From the NCBI GenBank assembly GCA_037953625.1, contig CM075653.1, positions 99,241,639 through 99,305,638 of the forward strand: a stretch of 64,000 bases of DNA. Direction: 5' to 3'. The first letter of the stretch is position 1. Every line of letters begins with the position of its first letter. Both the position numbers and the translations under genes were made by a program. This DNA comes from Crotalaria pallida (lineage: Eukaryota; Streptophyta; Magnoliopsida; Fabales; Fabaceae). Under the pieces are notes generated by a model. That model was not told the origin of the DNA and did no database searches. It saw nothing but the letters and a program-made list of their open reading frames with translations. Below are positions 53,090 through 64,000 of this stretch, one piece after another.

Positions 53090-55650
53090 AACTTCCGGAA
53101 GCTTTCCAAGATTTCCCAGTCGCTAGTCTTGCCTCGTTTCCTTTGCGTCCGTCACCCGAACTAGAACATTTTTACTGTGCGTTAGAACGTTTTTGATAAA
53201 TTCATAATTTCGTTTTGAAGACACTTTGAAATAATTCCTTTCTTGAAAACTCATTGCCAATATCAAAAAGGCTTCAAATCCAAATCAAATCTCTAATAAA
53301 AAGGTTTTCCAAGAAATCTTTGAAACAATTCTAAAATAATATCTTTATTAAAACCAAATCCATTTCTCTTAATTAAAAACATTCCGGTTATAAAATCAGT
53401 GTTCTTAAGCTTTTAAACAGAATTCAGAAATTCAAGAAAATAAGATGTCAAGACCAAATCACATTGATTCATTAAATTCTCAAACTTCACAATATTATCA
53501 AATACTGATCAAAGAATGTCATAGAAAAATTTCAAATCACTTTAAGTTGTTTAAATTACACTTTTTCAAATAAAACATTTTTCGAATCCTTTGAAATCCA
53601 AACATAGATTTTTCACCAAAAATCTCAAACAGAATTCAGAACAATTCCAATTCAAATCTAAATTTTTCCAAAACACATCCAATTAGCATAAGGAACAACG
53701 CATAAAAGTTTCAAAGCATTCACAAACACACATAATGCAAATCACATTTCACATTATTCCAAATCATTAATTAAATTATAATCCTAATAAATTAATTCAA
53801 TTACTCTTAAGAAAATAATTTAATTTAAGCCTTGTGACTAACTCACCAAGGACCGAATCACTATGGTCAATAATTTCTAATCACAAATAAATTTTAAAAC
53901 TTGAAATCATTGAATTAACATCTCAAAAATTCCTTTTCACATAATCAAATCAACTTATTCATTTTTATTTCTAAAACCGAAAAGATTAAAGAAAACACAC
54001 ACATCACTTTCATCAATCACATAGTATCATGCACCTAGGAATATAGCCATAATCACAAGTCATTTCATGAAGAAAACTTTCCAACCATTTTAACATGCAT
54101 TGGCCGAATCATACACATAAAATTTTGCAAGGATTTAATGCACAAATAAATATATAAAATCATGAAATCATTTTCTTTATTTTGGGATTAAAACCGTGAG
54201 CATCCAAGAATAAAATTAATAAATTTCAATTCATTTTCTTAACAAAATCAAAGCAACAATTTGAGTCATAAACTACTTCAAAGTCTTATTTTATTTTCCT
54301 TGTTAAAACTTGATTATTTCATACATACACTTTTTAAAGCTCTTATATTAAAATAGTTTGATCATGCATGCACTCTAAATGATAAGCAAACATAGCCATC
54401 TACCTCTTCCTAGGTTGGCCGAATGTCATCATGCAAAAAGGCAAGGTTTTTATCCATTTTTCAACATACAAGAATCACATGATCAACATCAAGGCATGTA
54501 GATTTTCAAGATCACTTTTTCAAAGCATCAACCACACCATTTATTCACATCAACATGCATCAACATTATCAAAACAAAATCTTTTCCAAACATTTTTAGC
54601 ATTCATAAAATAAACTCAAGTTCATCACTTTTTCTTAAACCAAAAATAAAGATCTTATTTTAACTTTATGAAAATAACACGCATGTTCTAGAAATCATTA
54701 AATCTAACTTTAAGACACACATGCACCCACTTTTTACAAAATAAAAAGCATGAATCCTACCTTAATCAAGCATGGCCGAATGGCCTTTCACAAAATAAAA
54801 CATGTATAAAATCAAACACATAATCAAATCATGTTTGTACTTCAAAAATTATTTTAAAGCTTGTTACTTTAATTGCCCTTTTAAAATCATGACATGCATT
54901 AAACAAAGGCATGATCCTTCCACTTAAAATTAACATGCATGCTCCACGATCTTAACTTTTCCACTTATCAAGCTTAGATCATCACATGCACACACTAAAA
55001 TCAACTAAGATCATCACCAAACTAACATGCAAAAATAAAGACTTTAACTTTTTCACTAATCAAGTTCGAATCACATATTTATTCATCAAATATTCTTGTA
55101 AATACATCATAGATCACGGTTTAGCAAAAAGATTCAACATGCAAAGCCAAAGATCTTCACTTTATTAATAAACAAGCTTAGATCATGGATTTATTCATCA
55201 AATCTTTTCATGAAAACATCATAAATCATGGTTTGAGTAAGAAAGCTTAACATGCAAAAGAAGTTTATTTTAGACTTTTACAAAAATCTCAACTTTCTTT
55301 AGATCTTTAAAGTTTTAGTTAGAAAAACATCAAGATCCACCAAGAAGATCTTAACCGAAACGTCAAGCATAAAATTTAACATATTACAAATTATTTTTAG
55401 TCTTTAAAGTCCATGATTAAGAAAGAGCAACACATAAACTCATCTCTCAAACCATAAAATTACACATGCAAGAAGAAAAGAATAAAGATCTACAAACTAA
55501 AAGGGAAAATCTAAACTATTACAATCTTCCTCTTGATCTTCGAGGCACCTACCAAGGAAAGGTTGATCTTCTAGTCCTAACACTCTTGATCTTCAAAGAA
55601 AACTCTTTGATCTAGCTTCAAACCTCCTTCTTCTTCCTCTCTATACCTCT
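53090..55650 (-). mobile_element. LTR H central AT-rich region, no gene
   Basis: This is the minus-strand R-U5 leader of H between hairpin I and the donor-like site. It is rich in CATGCA, GGCCGAAT and diverged tandem units, as in the other LARD LTRs. I see no coding region in it. Confidence 0.6.
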
Positions 55651-56737
55651 CAGCCATTCTCTCTCTCTCTTTCTCTCTCTCTCTTTTTCTTTTCTTTCTT
55701 TCTCTAAGAGTTGAATGGGCTCTTAGAAAGTGTTTTGGTTTGGAAAGGAAGAAATGAAAATGAATGGAAGAAATGAACTAAGGCTCATCCTATTTATAGG
55801 CCAACGGATAATCCCGTTTTGCCCTTGGTTTTTGGTTTCGGTCAGGCACAAAAGGAGGGGTAATTTTGTCCTCTCAAAAGTTTGCATGCAAGGAATCTAA
55901 TTAAGGGTACAAGGTAGAGTGATTTAAGGAACTAGGTCTCTTCATGTCTAGTTACTCTTTGGCTACTAGTTAGAATTTCTACTAACTTAGTTAACTCATG
56001 GTTCTAATCTAGCCTATTGGTTTCTTGACCAACAATTAAAAAATCCTAAGCTTATACATACACACACATACGTAGAACATATACATATACACACATACAA
56101 ACCGTATCACACACACATACTCATACATGTCTTGCATTTTTATTTTCTAATCATATTCATTTATAATCATCAATTCACACAATATGCTAGTAACTCTAAA
56201 GAAATTATATTCACACAGTCAATCTCATGCATCACTCATTACACACACATTAAACCAACACATATCACATAAAATTTTCAAGCCATAAAAAAAATTTCAT
56301 TTTCTACAAAACACATCTCAATATTCGTACTCCACAAATTCTGGAAATAAATTTTTATAAATCAATCCATAAAATTCCAAAAGTTACATTTTCAAAATCT
56401 ACGTTTTAAGACGATCGTTTTCATATAAAGATCATAAAAATCCGAGTTACGGTTAAAAAGTTACGAATTTTCAAAGTTGACAAATCCAAATGAAAATTCA
56501 TTTCTAATGAAATCATCCTTTTAATAAAACCACAACTCATTTCTTATAAATCAAATCAACAAAATCATTCACTTCCCATTTATAAAAATAGTTTGTTTAT
56601 AAAAATCCATGAAAATCAATACTTTATCTCTTACTCACGTAAAATACTTTTCTGAAAATCTTTTATAAAACAGAACCTCAAGGTTTATTTTGACAAAATT
56701 CGTTTACGCACGTACGGGAAAAATGCGGGGTGTTACA

Positions 56738-58299
56738 ATGAGAGTCTGATATATAGTGTTTTTGAGCATTAATTAACTCCCTTTTACAATGGATTTGGCT
56801 TGTTTCTTGAGTAAATGTTAGGATTTTATTATGTTTTTAGGTAAGTTAGGTAATTTAGAATCTTTGAACGTATTGATCCATTTTGGGTTTGATTTCAGGA
56901 ATTTGGAGCTTTATTATGTTGATTTATGTTTTGGAATGGAAAGGAGTTTTGAAGACCTGAAGATTGGAACTAGAATGGAGAGAAATGATGTTCTTAAATG
57001 TGGCCCACGTTTGGGGTTTAAATGTCAAAAGCTGGGGTGCAAAAAGTCAGAATATATTGAAGAAAAACTCAGCCAATTCAGAAAAAGTCACGCCCAAGCG
57101 CGTGGAAGGCTGCTCCTAGGCGCAACAGAGACGTAAAAGAAGATAAGGCATGATTTTGGTCTCACGCCTAGGCGTGTGTCCCTTCGTGGACCTGCGAGTT
57201 GGGCCTATCTATTTCGCTTTTGAGGATTCTGATAGATTTATTTTTTAGATTTATTCTAGATTAATTATTCTAGATTTATTCTAGATTATTTATTCTAGAT
57301 TTATTTAAGATTTATTTTTAAGATTTATTTATAGATAGATTTATTTATAGATAGATTTATTTATAGATAGATGTATTTAGAGATTTATTTTAGGATTAAC
57401 TTTGTCTATATATTCTAGGATTTAGCATTAGACTTGGGTAGCTATTCAGATACATTAGAGAGATTAGGAATAGAATTAGGATTAGAGAAGAGAGATAAGA
57501 AACATATCATTAAGAGCAAGGAGGCAAGGCAAGGATTGAAGATCAACAATGGAGGGATCCACTTGAAGATTTGAAGATCTCTTGTGGTAAATTCATTATT
57601 GTCTATGATTATGAGTTCTTCCCTTAATTCTTGTATTTCTTCTCCCTATGTGTAACTAAACCTCTTGTTAGGAATGGGTGAATTTGTATGGATCTTAATT
57701 TGGCTATTTATTTATGAATTAATTTTTTTCCTTTTAAATCATCTGTTTGGCTGCGTTTTAATTACAATTCATAAAATTGGCCACTTTATGTTATTCTTTG
57801 GTAATCTAAACCTTAATTGGAAGATTAAGGATTAGAATAGGCCTTCAATCAAACAATATACTCGTAGGAATACTTTTGGGTAAATGTATAACTTTCTTTA
57901 ACTAAAACTCACTTAAGGGATTAAGGGCTAAAGTTTAGTAAGAAATGTAATAACCATGAGGGATCTAGCTTTTATTGTTTCTGAAGTTGTTGATTTAGTG
58001 GAAAATAGATTTTCAAAATTAGTAACCTGATCCTACAATGAAACCATGTTCCTAGTTTTTCCTAATTGTTTCCTTTTATCTTTAATTTGTTGTTTTCTTA
58101 TTTAATTTCATATTTTCTTAATTCAATCATTCAAATACAAGTTTCACGTAGTAATAATTATTAGAAACAATTTGCAATCCCCCATGCAATGATAATTTAC
58201 TTTCTCTTTATTACTTGTGACCCGGTATACTTGCGATGGAATGATAATTTACTTTCTCTTTATTACTTGTGACTCGGTATACTTGCCGGTAATCCAATA
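56738..58299 (+). mobile_element. Element G 3' LTR (lacks first two bases)
   Basis: It matches 42544-44049 with scattered differences and some indels, including extra GATTTATT/TAGATAGATTT units near 57290-57370 and a partial duplication of the CGGTATACTTGC segment near 58220-58290. It ends GGTAATCCAATA, one change from the expected CA end, and is followed by the TSD AAAAC. The leading TG is missing at the junction with H. Confidence 0.85.
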
Positions 58300-58304
58300 A
58301 AAAC

Positions 58305-58503
58305 CTAATCTATTTTGTCCCCAAGCCTACACAAATTAAATTGCCAAGAAGCCCTTCTTGCCCCTTAGCTTATTCAAACCCCCCCATTTTGGCTATCAAC
58401 CCCAATTAAGAATTTGAAACCTTGCCCTTGTGACCCCTTGAGAAGTTTCGACCCCTTCTTTAGTTCTTGTACCCCATTTTAGTTTGGTTATAAATACCCC
58501 ATG
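58305..58503. other. Unassigned sequence, possibly old LARD LTR (right part)
   Basis: This continues the host sequence of 42107-42541 after G's target duplication. It is C-rich for this window, with CCCCTT strings, and has a TATA-like GTTATAAATACCCC at about 58487. It is cut by K at 58504. No gene is seen. Confidence 0.3.
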
Positions 58504-60199
58504 TGTTAATGTAGAATCAAAGAGCTTTTGATGATGTCAAATAAATACGCTCGACAATCTAAAAGAGATTTTGATAGGCTCGGCATGGGGTCAAGATCAA
58601 ACGTGTCAAACTCAGTTTTGCGTATGCGTTCCGCCAAAGGCAGAAGCTCGGAAAATTGGGTTTCTTCGCTACTTACAGCAAGCCAACTTTTGAGATTTCG
58701 GCTCGGTTTGAACTCGGCTCTTGATCACGACCTAAGTTCATTCAAGAGAGCTAGCTCAGTTCTTTACTTCAAGACATTAAGCTTGAATGTTGGTTGACTC
58801 GGCACACACCCGGAATGTTGAAGGAAACCACAGCATCAGAAAGATCAATAAGCTCGGATTAAGCACGAGCTTTAAGCAAAGGCCAAAACTTGGATCCGTT
58901 CTTCAAAGCTCAAGCTCGGCAACACCAATCCAAGACCAAGCTCGAAACAAAACTCAAGCTTGGCTATCTCTGTTCATCCTCAACAATTTCATCTTCATCC
59001 TTCAGACTCTGCTCAGCTTGTCCGTACTTTTTATTACCGTTGAGTCTGGGTAGAAAGTCTAGGATTTTAACTCCAACAAAGTAATAAGTTTGAAATTCAA
59101 AATGAGTTAAAATCAAAGGTTGGTGAAGGGTCACCATCAATGCTCTGCTATCAAATTGTAGCCGTTGAAAACCCCATGGCTTTTCCGTACAACCGTCTCT
59201 TTCTCATTTCTGGAAAAACAGAGAAATGTCTTTTTCCGTACGACTCTTTCTCTCTCTTTTCTGGAAATCAAAAGAGATTATAAATAGGGGTGTTTTCAAC
59301 GATTACAAATAGATTTTTTGGCTGAATAATTTTTTTTGGGTTGCACCTCATTTTCATTTCCTTTGGAAAAACAGAGCAGAATCAAAAACTCACAGAAAAG
59401 AAAAAGTGCTTTTGAATTTTCACAAGAACTTACAGCAGTTAAACTTTCAAATCCAAACTCTAAGTTCACCAAAATTCTTTTATGTGATTACCCTTCTCAA
59501 AATCAACTCACTCTTGAACTTCATACTTTCACACTCATTCGAAGAGTGTTTCGAATTGGAGCCATCATCTTTCATAATATTCTTCATTGCATTGGCTGTT
59601 GTAAGGAGCTGGTCTCAGATCGAGAAAGCTTCACTTTTAAAAAGGTTCCAAAGAGGTTCTTTGGTCATCGATTTGTGTGGGTAGTTTGTCACGAGTTTGG
59701 TACACTCGTTTGGCTGGATAGGTTTAGAGGGGTAGTCTCTTGTATATCCTTTCTGTAACCCAGAAAATCGATTTTTAGTGAAAGCTCTCTAAAAGGTTTT
59801 TAGAGGGGACTGGACTAGCTCTCAGGGCGAGAGTGAACCAGGATAAATCTCGGGTGTTCATTTTATTTCTTTATCACTTTCCTATTGCAGTATTTGCTTA
59901 AGTGTTTTCCGCTGTATTTCGAGCATACAAGTTTTTAATCGTCAGTCTCGCAGCTCGGCCTTAAGTGTTGTTCTCAAAGCTCGGCTCCGAAGCAGCTCGG
60001 TTAACCGATAAACCAATCTGTTCATCTATTTGGTTAATCATTTAACCCTATTTGCTCGGTTACAGCTCGTCATTTATTTTCAAACGTGAACAACATTCAG
60101 TTGAGATTCAATAAATCGAAAAATTGTCATATTAGCTTCAATCTCCTATTCACCCCCCCCCCTCTACTCGATTGTTAGGCCTCTTGTTGGTTTCCAACA
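58504..60199 (+). mobile_element. Element K 5' LTR
   Basis: The end GGTTTCCAACA directly precedes the primer site, so the right boundary is firm. The left boundary is placed at TGTTAATGTAGAATC (58504) because TCAAAGAGCTTTTGATGATGTC resembles the start of SIRE-type LTRs in its TTTTGATGATG core. TATAAATAGGGG near 59279 is a likely promoter. The heptamer AGCTCGG and related CTCGG strings recur many times. No partner LTR is in the window to confirm the start. Confidence 0.6.
59277..59288 (+). promoter_or_regulatory. TATA box of the K LTR
   Basis: GATTATAAATAGGGG is a textbook plant TATA context about 775 bp into the LTR, followed by an A/T-rich leader. It should drive transcription of K's genomic RNA. 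Confidence 0.55.
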
Positions 60200-60201
60200 A
60201 G

Positions 60202-60213
60202 TGGTATCAGAGC
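60202..60213 (+). other. Primer-binding site of element K (tRNA-iMet)
   Basis: TGGTATCAGAGC starts two bases after the LTR end at 60199 and is followed by TCGGTCG, the usual arrangement in copia elements. Confidence 0.92.
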
Positions 60214-60268
60214 TCGGTCGAAATATCGAGTGTAAAAACTTTTTCGAAAAGATCCTTGAGGAAATCGA

Positions 60269-61690
60269 ATGGCTACTAACAATCCCTTCGGAGGTGAAGG
60301 CTCTTCCATAAACAGACCACCACTATTTAATGGTGAGGGTTATGCCTATTGGAAAGCTCGAATGAAAATTTTCATTGAAGCCATAGATATGGAAATTTGG
60401 AAATCTATTGAAAACGGGCCATTTGTCCCTAAAAGAAAAATTAATGAAGAAGTTGTAGAAATCCCATGGGAAAGTTGGGATGATGATGATAAAAGAAAAG
60501 TATCTTTCGATTTAAAAGCCAAAAATATCATCACCTCAGCTTTGTCCTGTGATGAATTCTTTAGAGTATCAAGTTGTAAATCTGCAAAAGAAATGTGGGA
60601 TATTCTGCAACTTACTCATGAAGGGACAAGTGAGGTCAGACGAGCAAGGCTAAACACTCTGATGCATGAATATGAGTTATTCCGAATGCTGCCAAACGAA
60701 AATATAAATGATTTGCAGAAGCGGTTTACTCATATTGTAAACCATCTAAATGCTCTCGGCAAAACATTTCAAAATGCCGAGATAACTAACAAAGTGCTTA
60801 GATGTCTTAGCAGAGAATGGCAGCCAAAGGTTACTACCATTATGGAAGCTAAGGACTTGGACACTATGAGCATAGCCACTTTGTTCGGCAAACTGCAAGA
60901 GCATGAGATGGAGCTCGGCAGACTGACCATGCATGAAGAATCTGATAAGAAGAAGGGAATTTCCCTCAAAAGCTGCTATAAAAGCAACCAAAGAATCCTC
61001 TGAAGATGAGTCCAGCTCGGACATAGATGAGGAAGACTTTGGTCTCATGGTCAGGAAGTTCAGCAAATTTTTCAAAGGTAAAGAGAACTTCATAAACCGA
61101 GCAAGAGATACCAAAAACACTCACCACAAAGGCTCAAGTTCAAAAGACCGAGTTAGATGCCATGAGTGTGGTGAAGCGGGACACATTAGAACATACTGTC
61201 CAAGATTGCAAAAGCAAGGTGGTGAAGAAATGAAGAAGAACAAGGACCACAAGAAGAAGAGAGCTTACATAGTATGAGATGCACCCAACAACAATACCAG
61301 CTCAAGCTCCAGTTCAGCCGACGAAGAAGAGAAAGCAATTCTATGCTTGATGGGAAGGGAAAATGTGTTCAGAAGCCCGAGAAAATCTAGTTCCGAGCAA
61401 GAATCATGCTTGAACTGTGAAAAGGAAGTATCAAGCTCTGTACTCAGAATTGATCAAGACCTTCCTGTATATGACTCCTGCTCGGAGTGTGAAGATGAGG
61501 AACCATGTTTAAATCTCAGATATGCCGACTCATCTAGCTCGGCACTTGGCTCAACAATGCAACAATCAAATTTAAAATGCTTAATGGGCAAACACAATGA
61601 GGAAACCTCAGGTAGTCGATCAGTTTCCGAACATAAAAACGCTGAGGTAACCTCTACGTCCGATTCTGACTCTGAATCTGAATTCATTGA
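60269..61690 (+). pseudogene. gag: Copia gag of element K (frameshifted, interrupted)
   Basis: The ATG at 60269 opens a Gag of SIRE/Maximus type: the N-terminal PPLFNGEGYAYWKARM motif (about residues 18-33) is the hallmark of the UBN2/DUF4219 Gag family, followed by CKSAKEMWDILQLTHEGTSE and a YELFRM block. The first frame ends at 61003. Sequence similarity continues in another frame from about 60933, which carries a CCHC zinc knuckle (CHECGEAGHIRTYC, 61160-61200) and a Lys-rich tail, then hits TGA at 61275-61277. The same frame reopens and is Ser/Asp/Glu-rich until L interrupts it at 61690. Gag would package the element RNA; this copy cannot make a full product. Confidence 0.85.
61686..61690. 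repeat. Presumed target site of element L (ATTGA, left copy)
   Basis: ATTGA directly precedes the LTR start of L. The right copy would be outside the window, so the duplication is assumed, not seen. Confidence 0.4.
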
Positions 61691-64000
61691 TGTAACACCC
61701 CACATTTTTCCCGTACGTGCATAAACGGATTCGTTCAAAATAAATCTTGAATTTTGTTTTCAAAAGGATTTTTCTAAAAGGATTATTTATGATTTTATTC
61801 AAGGACGATTTCCTTATGAAAAGAATTTGTATTTTTACGGATGAACCTTGAAAATGTGATTCTTTAGAACTTTCTGAATAATTTACAAACCGTATTTATA
61901 AAATTTTGGGAGATGAAATTTTTATGAAATCATGATTAAGCTAATGACCTTAAATAAATTGTCTTTTGGAAGTGTTCTAATTGTACGAGGAGTTTGATTG
62001 CTAATTATGTGCCTTGCGTGGATGATTGTGTCACTTTGAAATAATTTAGGTTTTCCTAGGATAATGATGTGTTTTTGTAAAGGATTAGATCAATTGCCAT
62101 GACTTAGAATTAATTTGTGATGTGTGATTATTGTGATATGTGTTTGCTTGATATGTAAATATTGCTTGAAAACAAATATGTGTGTGTATGTGTGTGTATT
62201 AATGTGTTACGGTGAAGGCATATAGGAGTATGCATGCCTCTTAAAAATATTGCATGATCATAGGAAGCCATGACCATAGCATCTTGATTAAATAGGATTA
62301 GAAAATGAAAATAAAATTTGCATGAAGTGTGAACACATGAATATGCTACGGTGTGGACATGTGTGTGCTATGGTGTGAGCTTGTGAGGGTGCCACGGTGA
62401 TGGGTGAATGAGTATGCAAGGAGGAGTTTGACTCTTGAGTAGAAAAATGAAGCCTAGCCTAGCCTAAGCAACCTTTATTCCCTTTGATCAAAGACCTTGC
62501 CATGCAAAAATATTAGAAACCCAAAATTACCCTCCCACTTGATGCTTTAGCCGAACCCCCACTTAAGGATGGAAGAGGCAAATTCGATGGCCTTAACACT
62601 ATCTCACCTTAGTTCATTTCTCACATTTCAATCCCATTCCATTCACTCACCAATCCAAACACTTTCTAAGGGAACATCAAACCCTTAGAAAAAGAAAAGA
62701 AAGAAAGAAGAAGAAGGTGTGGCCGTAGGGAACCAAGAAGGAAGGAGAAGGGAATTAGATCAAGACCTTGAGTTTCTTTGAGGATCAAGCACCTTAGGAG
62801 GTAGAAAACCAACTTTCTTGGTAGGTTACATGAAGATCAAGATGAAAACCATGATAGTTGTATTTTCCTTTGGATTTGTAACTTTCTTTTCTTTTCTCTT
62901 GTATGTTTGTTTCGTGAGTGCAAGTGTGTCTTAGCCTTAACTATGGACTTCTTGAAATTGATTTGTAATATGTGAACTCATGGACTTTATGCTTCGATTG
63001 TAACTCTTTCTAGTTGGATCTTAATGATTTCTAAACAAATTTATAATGAACCTAATTTAATCCTTGGGATTTTTGTAAAACTAAAATTGAAACTTCATGC
63101 ATGTTGGATCTTTTCCTTAAAACCATGATCTATGTGGTTTCTATGAATGGTTTTGGTAAAGAAATTATGATCTAAGTTTGATTTGCAACTAAGTGAAGAT
63201 TTTAAGTCTTGCATGTAAATCTCTTTTACTCCCACCGTGATCTATGTGCTTATATGTGAAGGTTGATAAACAATTTCATGATCTAGGTGCAATTAGTGTG
63301 AAAGTAAGAATTCCAAGTTTTTGCATGTTGATTTCATGAACAAAATCCGTGACCTATAAGATTTTTATGAGTAATCTTAGTAAAGTGAATTATGATCCAA
63401 AACTTGATTTGTGAAAGAGTAAAGATTTTAAGTATTGCATGATAATTTCTTTGTTCAATCTGTGACCTATGTGTACCTATATAAATGTTTGATTAACAAT
63501 TTCATGATCTAAAATCATTTGAGAAGAAAACAAGGATTTTTAGTTTTGCATGTTGATCTTGTAAACATTTTGGGTGATGTTTGCATGAACATGTTTTCAT
63601 CCATGACTATTATTTTACAAGCTAGAACATTGAAGCTTGCATGTCAATTTTCAAGTAAAGAAATTAAGTTTTCCTATATGTATGTTACGGTCTAGGGGAA
63701 ACAATTAGGATAAGGGTCTTTAAAATGAATTTTCTTTTTATGAGCAAGATGTAATTGAAATGTTTGTTTTATTCTTGTTGTATTGACATGAAGGCTATTC
63801 GGCCATGAGTGTTAAAAATGTGTTGGTGCTTGAGTATTGGGTGCATGTATGCATTAGCAATAGATTTGGTGATCTTGAGTTCATGCATAATATTCTTTCC
63901 AAAGACTAAGTTATAAATCATGTTTTTATTTTATGAGAATTATGAGTTGAATTCTAATAAAAGGTTTAAAGAAAACCTCATAAAAGCTCATGCATGTTGG
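61691..64000 (+). mobile_element. Element L: LARD LTR, first 2.3 kb (continues beyond window)
   Basis: It starts TGTAACACCCCACATTTTTC and follows with CCCGTACGTGCATAAACG, closest to the A and H group. It has a TG-rich tract near 62170-62260, hairpin I (TTTCTAAGGG 62663-62672 with CCCTTAGAAA 62682-62691, loop AACATCAAA), the purine-rich leader, and tandem units of about 112 bp marked by TGCATG from 63098. A TATA is not obvious here. It runs off the window before the donor-like site and core. Confidence 0.85.
63098..63643 (+). repeat. Diverged tandem repeats of about 112 bp in the L leader
   Basis: TGCATG marks recur at 63098, 63210, 63322, 63436, 63547 and 63638, spacings of 112, 112, 114, 111 and 91. 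Each unit also carries versions of CCGTGAYCTATGTG and TTNATGATCTAA. Similar less regular units with TGCATG and CACGGTTT fill the same region in A (about 8500-9100), B, C and H. Confidence 0.7.

Larger units (their letters stand above)
44805..56737 (-). mobile_element. Element H: LARD LTR (minus), interrupted by solo LTR I
   Basis: The right end on the plus strand is CGTACGGGAAAAATGCGGGGTGTTACA in two overlapping parts (CGTACGGGAAAAATGCGG and CGGGGTGTTACA), the reverse of the A-type LTR start. The left end, TATTACACCCCGATTC, resembles the A-type LTR terminus with two changes. Without I and its duplicated target it is about 6.1 kb. On the minus strand it has TATA (55791-55798), hairpin I (55700-55729), donor-like site (53077-53078), hairpins IV (52935-52975), II (52264-52305), III (52140-52156) and V (45849-45877), and an acidic ORF near 45209. 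The flanks do not share a TSD: left is the end of G gag, right is base 3 of the G LTR. Confidence 0.82.
42542..58299 (+). mobile_element. Element G: Athila-like Ty3/gypsy element, mostly deleted and interrupted
   Basis: It has a 5' LTR (42542-44049), a tRNA-Asp-type primer site, a gag fragment (44139-44801), then directly LARD LTR H (44805-56737), and a 3' LTR (56738-58299). It is flanked by AAAAC. The primer site and the TTTTTGGCGCCGTTGCCGG context are characteristic of Athila-type elements. No pol is present: the sequence from the end of the gag fragment to the first bases of the 3' LTR is missing, replaced by H. Confidence 0.82.
58504..61690 (+). mobile_element. Element K: Ty1/copia retrotransposon of SIRE/Maximus type, 5' part, decayed
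   Basis: It has an LTR of about 1.7 kb (58504-60199, start less certain), an initiator-Met primer site (60202-60213) and a gag region (60269-61690) broken by a frameshift near 60950 and a stop at 61275-61277. It is then interrupted by LARD LTR L at 61691. No protease, integrase or RT is present inside the window; these may lie beyond L. Confidence 0.8.

Noticed and set aside
59336..59758. 140-codon plus-strand frame in the K LTR.
   Set aside because: It lies in the LTR leader just after the TATA, starts from a non-ATG codon, and resembles no known protein.

Overview
The window is plant nuclear DNA, most likely from a eudicot with a large, repeat-rich genome. It consists almost wholly of nested LTR retrotransposons. 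I find no host gene, rRNA, tRNA gene or CRISPR array. The dominant component is a set of related non-autonomous elements of LARD type (large retrotransposon derivatives). They have giant LTRs of about 5.5-6 kb, starting TGTAACACCCC and ending GTTACA, around a non-coding body of only 1-2 kb. Their initiator-Met primer site (TGGTATCAGAGC) and polypurine tract (AAGTTGGGGAGAA after GGGGACGAGAAA) suggest descent from Ty3/gypsy chromoviruses of the Tekay/Del type.

Layout, with letters I assigned. E (1-3146, minus) is a partial element whose LTR has inverted-repeat arms; it sits inside the 3' LTR of F. F (3147-7212 plus 42022-42106, minus) is an old LARD. A (7213-42016, plus, TSD GGGGC) is a complete LARD inserted in F's 5' LTR. 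Three later insertions lie in A's 3' LTR: B (14737-26902, plus, TSD AATTT, complete with twin 5559-bp LTRs), and solo LTRs C (29892-35680, minus, TSD AAATG) and D (37564-41919, minus, TSD TCTCG). G (42542-58299, plus, TSD AAAAC) is an Athila-like element with a tRNA-Asp primer site and a gag fragment. It is interrupted by H (44805-56737, minus, a LARD LTR), which contains solo LTR I (46041-51856, plus, TSD CAATT). K (58504-61690) is the 5' part of a Ty1/copia element of SIRE/Maximus type with a decayed gag. It is cut by L (61691-64000, plus), the start of another LARD LTR that runs off the window.

The most interesting signal lies inside the giant LTRs. Comparing A, B, C/D, H, I and L shows at least five short hairpins at matching positions whose stems change sequence while keeping their pairing. 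One lies just downstream of the TATA box, one follows a conserved splice-donor-like site, and three lie in or near a GC-rich core. The B/I and C/D LTRs also encode a related 118-120 aa protein of unknown function whose reading frame appears to be under purifying selection. These elements therefore seem to carry their conserved content in the transcribed R-U5 part of the LTR rather than in the body, so each solo LTR keeps the whole set.
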